From positions 1,561,001 through 1,625,000 of the forward strand of contig JABTUZ010000001.1 in assembly GCA_015075105.1 (NCBI GenBank): 64,000 nt of DNA, given 5' to 3'. Origin of the DNA: Leptospiraceae bacterium (GTDB lineage Bacteria; Spirochaetota; Leptospiria; Leptospirales; Leptospiraceae). The number at the start of each line of letters is the position of its first letter. The first letter of the stretch is position 1. Of the stretch, positions 51,088 to 61,335 are shown piece by piece. Below the pieces are notes generated by a model. The model had not been told where the DNA came from. It saw only the letters and a program-made list of their open reading frames with translations, and searched no databases. The translations under genes were made by a program, and so were the position numbers.

Positions 51088-51912
51088 GTGAGTTATACTG
51101 GAAATTCTTATGGCTATCAAGTTCGATTTGGTCCGCCTGCAACCCCTACCGTTAAGCTACTGATTATTTTTAATGTAGTGGTGTTCCTAATTCAAAGTTT
51201 CTTACATTTGTTTCAAAGTGCGGTAATGGAATCTGTTTTAGCACTTACTCCTGAGCTTGTGAGCCGGGGCTATGTCTGGCAATTATTGACCTACTCATTT
51301 TTACACGGAGATTTTTTTCATATTCTTTTTAATATGCTCACTCTTTGGATGTTTGGGAGCGAGTTAGAGGTACTTTGGGGCTCAAAAAGATTCTTACAAT
51401 TCTACTTATTCAGTTGCTTAACGGGGGGAGTCCTCACCTACCTTGTTGACAGTTTCACGAGTTATGACCAAGGAACAGTTCTTGGTGCGTCTGCCGGAAT
51501 TTACGGACTTCTAATTGCTTACGCTATTATTTGGCCGAACAGAGAAGTTCTTTTTATGATGTTTTTTCCGATCAAGATCAAATACATGGTGGCGATTCTT
51601 ATGCTGATGCTTGCTTTTTCTCAAGGAAAAAACATTGCTCATATAGCTCATCTGGGTGGGGTCTTAGGTGGGCTGCTATTTTTATATTTTATTAAAAAAA
51701 TCAACACCACTTCTAATTTCCAATTTTCTATAAAAGACTATTTCCATAAAAGAAAAATGAAAAGACTTCAAGAAGAAATTAACAAAAGAGTAAACGCTAA
51801 AGAAAGAGTCGATGAATTGTTAGAGAAGATTTCAAAACAAGGGATGAAATCTCTTTCCAGAAAAGAAAAGCAATTCTTAAACGAAGCATCCAATAAATAC
51901 TACAACGAATAA
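51088..51912 (+). CDS. rhomboid-family intramembrane serine protease
   Basis: Six hydrophobic segments carry the rhomboid dyad: Ser135 in GASAGIYG (133-140) and His188 in AHIAHLGG. The L1 loop motif WMFGSELEVLWGSKRF is also typical. The last 70 residues are a basic, probably coiled cytosolic tail (KRKMKRLQEEINKRVNAKER). GTG 51088 is used because the nearby ATG at 51080 runs into a stop. 274 aa. Substrate unknown. Confidence 0.92.
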   Translation: MSYTGNSYGYQVRFGPPATPTVKLLIIFNVVVFLIQSFLHLFQSAVMESVLALTPELVSRGYVWQLLTYSFLHGDFFHILFNMLTLWMFGSELEVLWGSKRFLQFYLFSCLTGGVLTYLVDSFTSYDQGTVLGASAGIYGLLIAYAIIWPNREVLFMMFFPIKIKYMVAILMLMLAFSQGKNIAHIAHLGGVLGGLLFLYFIKKINTTSNFQFSIKDYFHKRKMKRLQEEINKRVNAKERVDELLEKISKQGMKSLSRKEKQFLNEASNKYYNE

Positions 51913-51916
51913 TTCT

Positions 51917-52792
51917 TTGAATCTGTTTCTTTTTGATCAAAATTCAGACAGAAATATTTACTACAATCTTGCCTTAGAGGAATCAATTTCTATCAATCTA
52001 ACGAACTCTGAATTTTCAGGAGGGCTTCGATTTTGGAAAAATGAAAGCTCTATCGTGCTTGGTCTTTCTGAAAAAATTCAAGACTGTGTAAACAGTTCCT
52101 ATATTTCAGATTTCTTAAAAAAATTTTCAGATATTCATACGATAAAACACAACAAGAACTTGGAGCCTTTTATTGCCAGAAGAGCCTCCGGTGGGGGAAC
52201 TGTTTTTCACGATTTGAATTCTAACTTCAACTTTTCATTTTTTATTTCATTAGAAAAAAAACCAGAGCTTTACCCAATATCAAACTCCTACCAGATTCTA
52301 CTCTCTTTGGTTTCAGACTCACTTCATAAGCAAGGTATAAAAACTTCACACGAGGGAAAATCAGACTTAGCAATTGTGGAAAATGGGGTTAAAAAAAAGT
52401 TTTCCGGTAATGCCCAGTTCAGAAAAAAAAATTGCTTAGTTCATCATGGAACGATTCTTATCAATACAGATATTATTGAAAAAATAAAAAAATATCTTCC
52501 CCACCCAAAAAGTGAGCCGGACTACAGAGAAAAACGAGAGCATAAAGACTTTTTAACCTCACTCCCAAAGAGTTTTTCTGTAGAAAAATTTAAAACAGAC
52601 CTATTTTGGTTGTTTACCGAATACATGGGCGATAAAAATACAGAATATAGAAGAGAAAATTCTATTTCAAGAGAAAGAATTTTTTTAAAGTCTATTTTTC
52701 AAGATCGGAAAAGATTGTATTTAGAAAAGTATTTGAATAGAAATTTTATTTTTGGAGATTTACATGAAGTACATTCAAGCACAAGATATTGA
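51917..52792 (+). CDS. lipoate-protein ligase A family protein
   Basis: The BPL/LplA fold is clear: [21 protein letters not shown] (lipoyl-AMP site) and [21 protein letters not shown]. Members attach lipoate or octanoate to E2 and GcvH proteins. The TTG start follows the rhomboid stop by 4 nt. The reading frame overlaps the first 29 nt of glyA, an arrangement that ties it to one-carbon and glycine metabolism, for which GcvH is the lipoylated partner. Whether it is a scavenging ligase (LplA) or an octanoyl transferase (LipM) is open. 291 aa. Confidence 0.88.
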   Translation: MNLFLFDQNSDRNIYYNLALEESISINLTNSEFSGGLRFWKNESSIVLGLSEKIQDCVNSSYISDFLKKFSDIHTIKHNKNLEPFIARRASGGGTVFHDLNSNFNFSFFISLEKKPELYPISNSYQILLSLVSDSLHKQGIKTSHEGKSDLAIVENGVKKKFSGNAQFRKKNCLVHHGTILINTDIIEKIKKYLPHPKSEPDYREKREHKDFLTSLPKSFSVEKFKTDLFWLFTEYMGDKNTEYRRENSISRERIFLKSIFQDRKRLYLEKYLNRNFIFGDLHEVHSSTRY

Positions 52793-54017
52793 AGTATATA
52801 AAGCATTAAAAAAAGAAGACGAAAGGCAAGAGAATTCTTTAGAGCTGATTGCCTCAGAAAACTTTGTATCCAAGGCTGTACTGGAAGCCTACCATTCAAC
52901 CTTAACAAATAAATACGCCGAAGGCTATCCAAAAAAAAGATACTATAACGGTTGCGAAAACGCAGACACAATAGAACAAATTGCGATAGACCGAGCCAAA
53001 AAAATGTTCTCCTGTGAATACGCAAATGTTCAACCCCACAGTGGAGCCCAGGCTAATATGGCAGTTTTCCTTTCTTGCCTTGAACCGGGGGATACATTTA
53101 TGGGGATGAATTTGTCGCATGGAGGTCACCTAACGCACGGCTCCCCGGTAAATTTTAGTGGCAGGACATACAAGGTTGTTCCTTATGGAGTGACGAAAGA
53201 CTCTCACAGAATTGATTACAAAGAAGTAGAAAGACTCGCCAAAGAAACTCAACCCAAACTCATTGTGGTTGGGGCTTCGGCTTATCCGAGACAAATCGAC
53301 TTTAGTAAATTTTCTGAAATCGCAAAATCTGTCGGAGCCAAACTCATGGCAGATATTGCTCATATAGCCGGTCTTGTAGTTACAGGAGACCACCCTACCC
53401 CTATTGGTCATTGCGATTATATAACGACTACCACCCACAAAACTCTAAGAGGCCCAAGAGGCGGTCTAATCCTATCTTCCAATGAAAACGAAAAAATCCT
53501 TAATTCGAGAGTATTTCCCGGAGTTCAAGGAGGACCGCTTATGCACGTAATAGCGAGTAAAGCTATTGCATTTGGTGAGGCACTCCAACCTTCTTTTAAA
53601 ACCTACATACAAAATGTTGTGGCAAATGCAAAAACTATGGCAGATATTTTTATGAAAAGAGGCTTTAGAGTGATTAGTGGAGGGACAGACAACCACTTGA
53701 TCCTAGTTGATGTTTCCGTCAAAAATCTAACAGGAGCCGACGCTGCAAATGCGTTAGACGAAATAGGCATCACTGTTAATAAAAACGGAATCCCTTACGA
53801 CGAAAAACCGCCAGCCATCACCTCTGGTATTCGGCTCGGAACTCCGGCTCTTACCACAAGAGGGTTTGGAATTAAAGAAATCGAAATTGTAACAAATACA
53901 ATTTGCGACTTTTTAGAAGACCTAAGTAACCCTAAAATACAAGAAAAATGTAAACGTGTTGTGAAAGAAATCACCTCTCAATTTCCTATGAAAAATTTCA
54001 GACTTGGTGATGATTAG
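52764..54017 (+). CDS. glyA: serine hydroxymethyltransferase
   Basis: GlyA interconverts serine and glycine with tetrahydrofolate, the main one-carbon source. ATG 52764 has a GGAG 7 nt upstream and is preferred over the 52752 in-frame start. The PLP lysine is K226 in [14 protein letters not shown]. The N-terminal [17 protein letters not shown] and [12 protein letters not shown] motifs are intact. 417 aa. Confidence 0.97.
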   Translation: MKYIQAQDIEVYKALKKEDERQENSLELIASENFVSKAVLEAYHSTLTNKYAEGYPKKRYYNGCENADTIEQIAIDRAKKMFSCEYANVQPHSGAQANMAVFLSCLEPGDTFMGMNLSHGGHLTHGSPVNFSGRTYKVVPYGVTKDSHRIDYKEVERLAKETQPKLIVVGASAYPRQIDFSKFSEIAKSVGAKLMADIAHIAGLVVTGDHPTPIGHCDYITTTTHKTLRGPRGGLILSSNENEKILNSRVFPGVQGGPLMHVIASKAIAFGEALQPSFKTYIQNVVANAKTMADIFMKRGFRVISGGTDNHLILVDVSVKNLTGADAANALDEIGITVNKNGIPYDEKPPAITSGIRLGTPALTTRGFGIKEIEIVTNTICDFLEDLSNPKIQEKCKRVVKEITSQFPMKNFRLGDD

Positions 54018-54040
54018 AATTTTGTAAAAGTCTAAAATAT

Positions 54041-54433
54041 ATGAAAAATAATTCTTTGCATAAAGTAATGAGTGTCGGTCAATGTAACCCGGATCATTCT
54101 ACTTTAAAAAATTTTTTTGAAAGAAAATTCGACTGTGAGATTACAAGAATAGATACCACACAAGAAGCATTGATTGAACTAAAAAAATCGAAATACGACT
54201 TAGTTCTCGTAAACAGGAAAATTGATGCTGACTATACCGATGGCATAATACTTATCCAAGAAATGAAAAGAGAACAATCTATTTCTGATATTCCTGTAAT
54301 GATGATCTCCAACTACCCCGAAGCACAAGAAGAGTCTATACAAAATGGAGGAACCCTAGGATTCGGAAAATTGGAATACGGAAAAGAAGAGACTATGGAA
54401 AAATTAAAAAAAATTTTGAAAGTTAAATCTTAG
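54041..54433 (+). CDS. degenerate response-regulator receiver domain protein
   Basis: The 130-aa protein has the alternating pattern of a CheY-like receiver: strand YDLVLVN, strand IPVMMIS and the conserved Lys in GFGKLEYG (K110). The position of the phosphoryl-accepting Asp is Asn (N58 in DLVLVNRK). The usual acidic pair is reduced to CNPDH. So it is probably a pseudo-receiver that does not take a phosphate by the normal route. No kinase or output domain adjoins. Its 3' end overlaps the convergent TPR gene by 11 nt. Confidence 0.75.
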   Translation: MKNNSLHKVMSVGQCNPDHSTLKNFFERKFDCEITRIDTTQEALIELKKSKYDLVLVNRKIDADYTDGIILIQEMKREQSISDIPVMMISNYPEAQEESIQNGGTLGFGKLEYGKEETMEKLKKILKVKS

Positions 54434-54896
54434 ACAAAATTTCTGCTCTCAATCGGATCGCCTCTGAAAAATTCGGATTCAATTCGATTGCCTTGTGAAG
54501 GTATTGAAGAGACCTCTCCGGTCTATTCCAAATTTTATATAAGGTCGCTAAATTGTATAGAGGTATGTGAAGTGCTTCATTCGTTTTGCATCTAACTGAC
54601 TTCTTCAACCAGAAAATAGACTCTTTATCTTTTCCCATTCTCAGAAGTATAACACCGATTTCATTGCAAGGGCTTCCGTAATCAGGATTCTTTTCGACAG
54701 AGCGATAGAAATTTAAGAGGGCTTTTTCGTATTGTCTTTTTTGATTTGAGATAAGACCAAGATAAAAATACACTTCAGACTCTTCTGAATTTTCCAACAA
54801 GCTTAAAAAGAAGTATTCTGCTCGATCCAAGTCACCTGTTTGAAATAATATTTTTGCTTTTTTGAATGCTTTATCTTTGTCTAAATGAAATTCCAC
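54423..54896 (-). CDS. small tetratricopeptide repeat protein
   Basis: The 157-aa cytosolic protein consists of about four TPR units (KILFQTGDLDRAEYFFLSLL, VYFYLGLISNQKRQYEKALL, PCNEIGVILLRMGKDKESI, LYNLATLYKIWNRPERSLQYL in part). No signal peptide. It lies downstream of dxs on the same strand, 46 nt apart, and may be cotranscribed. Function unknown. Confidence 0.85.
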   Translation of the reverse strand: MEFHLDKDKAFKKAKILFQTGDLDRAEYFFLSLLENSEESEVYFYLGLISNQKRQYEKALLNFYRSVEKNPDYGSPCNEIGVILLRMGKDKESIFWLKKSVRCKTNEALHIPLYNLATLYKIWNRPERSLQYLHKAIELNPNFSEAIRLRAEILSKI

Positions 54897-54942
54897 AACA
54901 ATCCTCTAATACCTTTATTTTCGGATTAGGATTCTTAGCACT

Positions 54943-56835
54943 TTAGCAATTAGATAGAGACTCTTCGATTTGTGGAGAAATTATTTCAGCGTTTAAACCA
55001 TAGTGTTTCAGTATTTTTGAACGCTCTCCGTGAATGATGGGCAGAGAAGGGAATGCAAAAGTTTTTATAAATCTATTCAAGAACTTAGAATCAACCCTAT
55101 TCAAGATATATCCAGAAACGCCACTGTCTAAATAATTTTCATCCAGAATGAGAAATCGTTTTGTTTTAGAAATTTCTTTTTCAATCGTATCTATATCGAG
55201 GGGGCGAATCCATAGCAAGTCAAGAATAGTACAGGAAATATTTTTTTTGTCCAATATAGATCGTATTTCTACGGCAAGTTCTAAGGTCGAACCACAACTA
55301 AGAATAGTCACATCTTTTCCTGAATAAATTATTTTTGACTTACCTATTTCTTGTTCTGAAAATTCTTTTTCATAGTTTAAATTTTCTGAGTTCACAGTTG
55401 ATTTCGGATAACGCACTGCAATAGGACCTGAATTGAATTTCTCCATGTAGCGAATAGAAGAAATTAAATCTTCCCCTGTTGATGGAGTCAAAATACTCAT
55501 ATTGGGGAGTGAGCAAAGATACCCTAAATCAAATAGACCTTGATGAGTTTCTCCATCTGGTCCGACACAACCTGCCCGATCAATCAAAAACCTCACAGGT
55601 AAATTCATGAGTGAAATTTCTTCCACAATCTGATCCAAGGCTCTTGTTAAAAATGTAGAATAAATACTTAAATAAGGAATAATTCCCGCAGATACTAGAC
55701 CTGCTGCCAGCCCTATAGAGTGCTGCTCTGCAATTCCTACATCAATCGTGTGCTTCTGGAATTTCTCCGAATATTCTTTTAAACCACTCCCTTCGATCAT
55801 AGCAGGTGTGATCACCACAATTTTAGAATTCTTTTCTGTTAAAAGACCAAGCACTTTTCCCACCAATTGACTGAACCCGATCTTATAAGAAGGAGAAGAC
55901 TCCATATTCCCGTCGGACTTGTTGAATGGGGTCACTCCGTGGTATTTGATCGGATCATTTTCCGCAGGGATATACCCTTTTCCTTTCTGGGTGATTACAT
56001 GGAGTAAAATAGGCCCTTCGATTTTTTTGATTTTTTTTAGTATAGTTACGAGTCTTTCTATATCGTGTCCGTCTATGGGTCCGATGTAATGAAACCCCAA
56101 GTCTTCAAATAAAGCACCCGGCATAAGTGCGTCTTTAATTCCCTTTTCCACTCTTTTAAAAAAGCTCTCTAAGGCAGGACCGATGATCGGGAGCCACTTC
56201 AGAAAAGTATAAGACAACTTTCTGTAGTGGTTGTAAAAGTGAGAGCTGATTATATTATTCAAGTAAGTAGAGATTGAACCTACATTTTTTGAAATCGACA
56301 TATAGTTGTCGTTTAAGACTACCAAACAATCCGGTCTAACGTGTCCACCGTGGTTTAGAGCCTCAAGAGCCATTCCTGTTGCAATAGATGCATCCCCTAT
56401 TACCGCTATGCACTTATAGTCTTTCCCAAGCATGTCTCTCGCCATGGCTTCTCCAAGGAGCTGAGAAATAGAAGTTCCGGCATGGCCTGTATTGTACAAA
56501 TCGTACTCGGACTCTTCTCTTTTTGGAAACCCGGAAATCCCACCAAACTTACGCACAGTTCTCAACAATTCTTTTCTGCCTGTTAAAATTTTGTGAGGAT
56601 AGGTCTGATGTCCAACATCCCAAATCAGCCTGTCTATTGGAGTCTCAAAAACATAGTGCAGTGCAACCGTTAGCTCAACGACTCCAAGGTTACTCGAAAA
56701 ATGCCCCCCTATTCCGGACAGGGTGTCTATAATGTATTCACGAATTTCTTTGCTAAGGACTTGCAGCTCTTTGATATTAAGGCTTCGTATGTCTTTTGGA
56801 AAATTGACCTTGCTTAGATTTGGATAATCATTCAT
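54943..56835 (-). CDS. dxs: 1-deoxy-D-xylulose-5-phosphate synthase
   Basis: Dxs joins pyruvate and glyceraldehyde 3-phosphate to start the MEP isoprenoid pathway. ATG 56835 gives 630 aa; the open frame runs nine codons further but lacks similarity. Motifs: WDVGHQTYPHKILTGR, the thiamine diphosphate site GDASIATGMALEALNHGG with VVLNDNYMSIS, and the transketolase region DRAGCVGPDGETHQGLFDLG in part. Downstream MEP genes are not in the window. Confidence 0.96.
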   Translation of the reverse strand: MNDYPNLSKVNFPKDIRSLNIKELQVLSKEIREYIIDTLSGIGGHFSSNLGVVELTVALHYVFETPIDRLIWDVGHQTYPHKILTGRKELLRTVRKFGGISGFPKREESEYDLYNTGHAGTSISQLLGEAMARDMLGKDYKCIAVIGDASIATGMALEALNHGGHVRPDCLVVLNDNYMSISKNVGSISTYLNNIISSHFYNHYRKLSYTFLKWLPIIGPALESFFKRVEKGIKDALMPGALFEDLGFHYIGPIDGHDIERLVTILKKIKKIEGPILLHVITQKGKGYIPAENDPIKYHGVTPFNKSDGNMESSPSYKIGFSQLVGKVLGLLTEKNSKIVVITPAMIEGSGLKEYSEKFQKHTIDVGIAEQHSIGLAAGLVSAGIIPYLSIYSTFLTRALDQIVEEISLMNLPVRFLIDRAGCVGPDGETHQGLFDLGYLCSLPNMSILTPSTGEDLISSIRYMEKFNSGPIAVRYPKSTVNSENLNYEKEFSEQEIGKSKIIYSGKDVTILSCGSTLELAVEIRSILDKKNISCTILDLLWIRPLDIDTIEKEISKTKRFLILDENYLDSGVSGYILNRVDSKFLNRFIKTFAFPSLPIIHGERSKILKHYGLNAEIISPQIEESLSNC

Positions 56836-56918
56836 AAAAAGTATTATTAAAATACCAATCAATTACCACTTTGATTTTTTGCAAACAAATTGGTTAATAA
56901 TGGTAAAAGACTATCTTA

Positions 56919-59237
56919 CTACTGCAATGGTCTTTTGAATTTCTCGAAATCAGCGTCATTTACAAGACCTATAAGTTCGTAAATTCTAACTGGTTGAGTT
57001 TTTCCTTTTACTTGAACTAAATCCAGCTCGCGTGCATATACCCTATCTTTTACTTTTTCATAAGTGTATTCGCTCATAATGATGTTTGTACCATAAGCCT
57101 TGTTTGATCCTTCCAAGCGAGATCCAAGATTAATCGTATCTCCCATACAAGTGTAATCCATCCTATGAGAACTTCCCATGTTCCCTACAACTGCGCTACC
57201 GGTATTTAGACCAATCCCTATATCAATAGACGGAACTTTTCTTTTTTTCCAATCTTCTTGCAATTTATTCAAGTGTTGCATCTGGTATAACGATGCAAGA
57301 CATGAGTAATATGCGTGGTCTTCGAGAGGAACAGGAGCACCCCAAAAAGCCATAATCGCATCTCCCATATACTTATCTATAGTGCCCTTGTATTCGATAA
57401 TGATTTCAGTCATTGCGGAAAGGTACTCATTGAGTAGTGTTACTAAATCTTCAGGACCAAGTGCTTCTGAAATTGTTGTAAACCCGCGTATGTCCGAAAA
57501 GAAAATAGTGATTTCTCGTTTTGCACCACCGAGGGCGATACTCTCTGGATTTTTTAAAAGCTCATCTACCACGTCTTTTGAAACGAACTTAGAAAATGTA
57601 TTACGAATATATTTTACATTTTCTTCTTCGGTTAAAATTTTAAATCCGATGATCCCTACAAATATTACTAATTGTTCAAATAGAACTGTAGGAAAAATAT
57701 TTATAAAATTAAAGTAATAAAAATTTACGAGGGTCATCGAAAAATAAATTAGGGCTATAACCACAATCAAAATAAAGCCAAGCCATGTTTTCACCCTTGG
57801 TTGAACAAAACCAATTAAAATCCCCATAAATACATAAATCAAAAAACTCATCCATACCGGCTGGGTTTTTAAGAAATTTTGATTTAGAATCGTATTCAAG
57901 GCGTGCGCGTGGTGCTCTATCCCACTCATCTCACCAAACGGGGAAAGATGAGAATCCTTGGAAGCCCCTCTGCCAGTCGCATAATACATTGCTACAAGAA
58001 AAATCGTATTGTTGAACTGAGAGGCTGTTTCATTATTCCATTCTGTTGCAACCTCAAACAATTCGTGAGAACGAAAAGAATACCTGCCGCCTACAAAATT
58101 AATTTCCATTTGACCGTCTTGATCTATCGGGATGATAATTTCTCTTTTTTCGTTTGGAATGTGCATTACGTCCTTAGTCTCATTTTTTAGAGTTTGCCTG
58201 TTAAATGTAGTAATTTCTTTTTTAGGAATATTTTTAATCTTTATATATTCACCGAGAACAACCTCTGTATCGTTTACTACATCCACTCCAAAATATTTGC
58301 AAGCCAGTAAAAAATCTATCGAAGGGAAATACTCAACTTCCTTATTCGGACCGTGGCTATTCAATTTTACCAACATAGGCATCTTACGATTTAAACCACT
58401 TTCGTCTTTTTTAATATTTGCAAAACCCAGACCTGCGGAAAGAGAAGAAATTTGTTCTATTGGAGGAACAGGAAATTTTACCCACTCAGACAAATCTTCT
58501 GATTTCCCTGCTACATTCTTTAGTCTGAATTTTCTTAGAATAGAAATTCTTTCTTCTAAATTAATTACCTCGTCTCTTGACTCTGCACTTGTTTCCATCG
58601 GATAGTCAAAAAGAACTCCCTTGTTTCCCTTCAAGGCAGAAACCATTGGCTCGACTTGACCTTTTTTATAATCAACAAAAAAAATATCAAACATCAAAAG
58701 ATTGTTATTCGTGTTTTGAAAATGTTTAATGATACTTGAATAATTTTCCCAAGGGAGAGGCCAAGTTCCCTGCAACTTTTCCAAAGTGTTTGTAGTGATA
58801 CCGATAATCTGAATGTCCTGCCTCGCTCCCTGTGGAGGACTGTATCTGGTGTATTCTATTTTACCGGAATCAGATTCTTTTTCCGTCTTGGTTGCTCCAC
58901 CTTTTAGAAGTGTGAATCTCCATGATATAGAATTCTCTTCTAGTGCACTCATAGGAGTAAAAAAATTCGTCAGAACAAAAATAGAAACTGAAATCACATA
59001 GCCTATTAAAATAGCTCCGTAGTATTGCTTGGTCTTAGGGAAAATTCTTTCAAAAAGTTTGTATAGAGTGTAAGACGACAAAATAAGTAGGATAGAGCCA
59101 ATTCCTGCAAATAGAGAAAAATTCTCGGATTGAGGGATAAAAGAAGAATACACAACCAAGGCAGAAGAAATCCCTGCCACCGCAATACTCAAAATATCTA
59201 TAATTGTCAATTTTACCGGTTTTTTTTCTGAACTCAC
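56919..59237 (-). CDS. CHASE2-type membrane adenylate cyclase
   Basis: This 772-aa sensor has N-terminal membrane helices (about 10-100), an extracytoplasmic CHASE2-like domain (IQIIGITTNTLEKLQGTWPLPW, LLMFDIFFVDYKKG), a second set of membrane helices (about 450-530) and a class III cyclase domain (about 560-740). Metal-binding Asp residues are in FFSDIRGFT and KYMGDAIMAFWGAP. Adenine-selecting Lys (in IDKYMGD) and Asp (in CMGDTINLGSR) favour cAMP over cGMP. Such cyclases are numerous in Leptospira. It follows trpA with a hairpin in the gap. Confidence 0.93.
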   Translation of the reverse strand: MSSEKKPVKLTIIDILSIAVAGISSALVVYSSFIPQSENFSLFAGIGSILLILSSYTLYKLFERIFPKTKQYYGAILIGYVISVSIFVLTNFFTPMSALEENSISWRFTLLKGGATKTEKESDSGKIEYTRYSPPQGARQDIQIIGITTNTLEKLQGTWPLPWENYSSIIKHFQNTNNNLLMFDIFFVDYKKGQVEPMVSALKGNKGVLFDYPMETSAESRDEVINLEERISILRKFRLKNVAGKSEDLSEWVKFPVPPIEQISSLSAGLGFANIKKDESGLNRKMPMLVKLNSHGPNKEVEYFPSIDFLLACKYFGVDVVNDTEVVLGEYIKIKNIPKKEITTFNRQTLKNETKDVMHIPNEKREIIIPIDQDGQMEINFVGGRYSFRSHELFEVATEWNNETASQFNNTIFLVAMYYATGRGASKDSHLSPFGEMSGIEHHAHALNTILNQNFLKTQPVWMSFLIYVFMGILIGFVQPRVKTWLGFILIVVIALIYFSMTLVNFYYFNFINIFPTVLFEQLVIFVGIIGFKILTEEENVKYIRNTFSKFVSKDVVDELLKNPESIALGGAKREITIFFSDIRGFTTISEALGPEDLVTLLNEYLSAMTEIIIEYKGTIDKYMGDAIMAFWGAPVPLEDHAYYSCLASLYQMQHLNKLQEDWKKRKVPSIDIGIGLNTGSAVVGNMGSSHRMDYTCMGDTINLGSRLEGSNKAYGTNIIMSEYTYEKVKDRVYARELDLVQVKGKTQPVRIYELIGLVNDADFEKFKRPLQ

Positions 59238-59260
59238 TTTTCTCTCCCTCTAAAAGCACC

Positions 59261-59282
59261 AAAATACGCAAATTCGTATTTT
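59261..59282. terminator. hairpin between trpA and the cyclase gene
   Basis: AAAATACG (59261-59268) and CGTATTTT (59275-59282) pair perfectly across a 6-nt loop. On the minus strand the second arm ends in TTTT. It may end the proS-trpBA transcript or act as an operator 25 nt before the cyclase ATG. Confidence 0.4.
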
Positions 59283-59335
59283 CTATCTTTTCGTAAAAAT
59301 CAAATTACTATAGGCTCAAAACTAAGTCAAGAAAT

Positions 59336-60148
59336 TCAGAAAATTTCTACTTTCATGGAATTACGAATCATGGAAATATAGGCATTCAGTTTGCGTTTAC
59401 ACTCTTCCATATTTGCAGAATTTTCTTCAATTATCCTTTGTATGGCAGAGCCTATGATAACCCCATCGCTGTATTCGGAGATTTCTCCGGCTTGCTCTTT
59501 TGTGGAAATCCCAAAACCTGAGCAAATCGGCAACCCAATTTCTTTTTTCAAGAGCAATACCCTTGCTTTCAAGTTCTTGGAAATGGATGTCCTCTCTCCG
59601 GTAACTCCAAAAGAGGTAACGTAGTAAATAAACCCTGAGCTATTTTTTTTTATTTCGCGAATTCTTGCAAGCGAGGTAGAAGGAGTAATGAGTTGGATAA
59701 TATCTATTCCGTATTTTTTTCCAAGGGAAAAATACACTTTTGAGTCCATTGAATCGTAAGGTAGGTCAGGGATAACAACTCCTAAAACCCCTTCACTTTT
59801 ACACTTTTTAAAAAATTTTTCTGCACCATAAGCATGGATCGGATTCAGGTAGGTTAAAAACACAATCGGAAAACCTTTTCTGTGTTCCTGAATTTTTTTC
59901 ACTACACCAAAAACTTTTTCCATAGAGAAAGGATTTTCTAAGGCTCTCTTGTAAGATTTTTGAATCACCCCACCATCTGCAACTGGGTCAGAAAAAGGAA
60001 TCCCAAGCTCTAATATGTCCGACCCGGAATCTATAATTGTCTTTGCCCACTCCAAACTCAAATCAAAACTTGGATCACCCAAAGACATATAGGTAATAAA
60101 TTTTGACTTAGGGTTAGGGTTAGAAAAAACTTCTTTTAAGCTTGTCAA
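59336..60148 (-). CDS. trpA: tryptophan synthase alpha chain
   Basis: TrpA cleaves indole-3-glycerol phosphate and passes indole to TrpB. Catalytic E48 ([10 protein letters not shown]) and D58 (ADGG) are present, with [14 protein letters not shown] and the phosphate loop GFGISTKEQ. 270 aa. Its ATG overlaps the trpB stop by 4 nt, fitting stoichiometric synthesis of the complex. No other trp genes are near. Confidence 0.97.
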   Translation of the reverse strand: MTSLKEVFSNPNPKSKFITYMSLGDPSFDLSLEWAKTIIDSGSDILELGIPFSDPVADGGVIQKSYKRALENPFSMEKVFGVVKKIQEHRKGFPIVFLTYLNPIHAYGAEKFFKKCKSEGVLGVVIPDLPYDSMDSKVYFSLGKKYGIDIIQLITPSTSLARIREIKKNSSGFIYYVTSFGVTGERTSISKNLKARVLLLKKEIGLPICSGFGISTKEQAGEISEYSDGVIIGSAIQRIIEENSANMEECKRKLNAYISMIRNSMKVEIF

Positions 60149-61335
60149 ATTTCTCCTCCCTTCAATCGAAACACCTCAGCCACATCCTTATCCCCTCTTC
60201 CGGAAAGCGTAATAACTAAATCTTTATTTTTTCCAAGTTTTTTAGCGAGTTTTTTAGCGAATGCAAAAGCGTGGGCAGTCTCAAGAGCTGGAATGATTCC
60301 TTCCAATTTTGATACTTCGAGGAAAGCGTCTAACGCACTTTTATCTGACTCACTCACATAACTCACTCTGCCGATCTTGGCAAGATACGCATGCTCAGGT
60401 CCTACTCCCGGATAGTCTAAGCCCGCCGAAACAGAATGGGCTGGAACAATCTGTCCTGAGCTATCTTGGATCACAAGAGTTTTTGTCCCGTGTAAAAATC
60501 CAGTTTTACCAAAACCTAAGGTAGCAGAGTGATCCCCCGGGTTTTTTCCCTTCCCTCCTGCTTCGACACCAAACAATTGTACTTTTTTGTCTTGTAAAAA
60601 TCCGTAAAACATCCCGATTGCATTGGAGCCTCCACCTACACAGGCAACTACTGCATCGGGCAATTTCTTTTTTAGAGTTTTTAATTGAAGTTTTGTTTCC
60701 TTTCCAATCACACTTTGAAAATCTCTCACAATTGTAGGAAACGGATGGGGACCGATTGACGAGCCTACTATGTAATGAGTAGAGTCAACATTCAATGCCC
60801 AGTCTCTCATAGCTTCACTCGTTGCATCTTTTAGAGTTTTCGTTCCACTCTTTACTCCAATTACACTTGCACCCAGCATTTTCATACGAATTGCATTTAG
60901 CTCTTGTCGTCTGAGGTCTTCTTCTCCCATATACACAACTGTCTTCAACTCAAATAGGGCACCCACTGTTGCAGTTGCTACCCCGTGCTGCCCTGCTCCT
61001 GTTTCAGCGATGATTCTTTTTTTTCCCATTGCTTTGGTAATTAGCGCCTGTCCTATCGTATTATTGATCTTATGAGCACCTGTATGGTTTAAATCTTCTC
61101 TTTTCAACCAAATATTGGCTCCATTCCAGTTTTTAGTCAGCCTTTCCGCAAAGGTTAAAAGAGAAGGTCTTCCTATGTAATTTTTTCTGTAGTATTCAAG
61201 CTCTTTTTTAAACTTAGGGTCTTTTTTTAGTTTATTATAAATGCTTTCTAATTTAGTCAAGGCTTCAATCAAGACCTCAGGCGCATAACGTCCCCCAAAC
61301 TCTCCGAAATAGCCAATCCCTTCTTTACTTCCCAT
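60145..61335 (-). CDS. trpB: tryptophan synthase beta chain
   Basis: TrpB joins indole and serine. The PLP lysine is K89 in [14 protein letters not shown]; the phosphate loop is [13 protein letters not shown]. Length 396 aa identifies the standard TrpB1 that partners TrpA. The start overlaps the proS end by 11 nt. No leader peptide, TRAP site or T-box precedes it. Confidence 0.97.
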   Translation of the reverse strand: MGSKEGIGYFGEFGGRYAPEVLIEALTKLESIYNKLKKDPKFKKELEYYRKNYIGRPSLLTFAERLTKNWNGANIWLKREDLNHTGAHKINNTIGQALITKAMGKKRIIAETGAGQHGVATATVGALFELKTVVYMGEEDLRRQELNAIRMKMLGASVIGVKSGTKTLKDATSEAMRDWALNVDSTHYIVGSSIGPHPFPTIVRDFQSVIGKETKLQLKTLKKKLPDAVVACVGGGSNAIGMFYGFLQDKKVQLFGVEAGGKGKNPGDHSATLGFGKTGFLHGTKTLVIQDSSGQIVPAHSVSAGLDYPGVGPEHAYLAKIGRVSYVSESDKSALDAFLEVSKLEGIIPALETAHAFAFAKKLAKKLGKNKDLVITLSGRGDKDVAEVFRLKGGEI

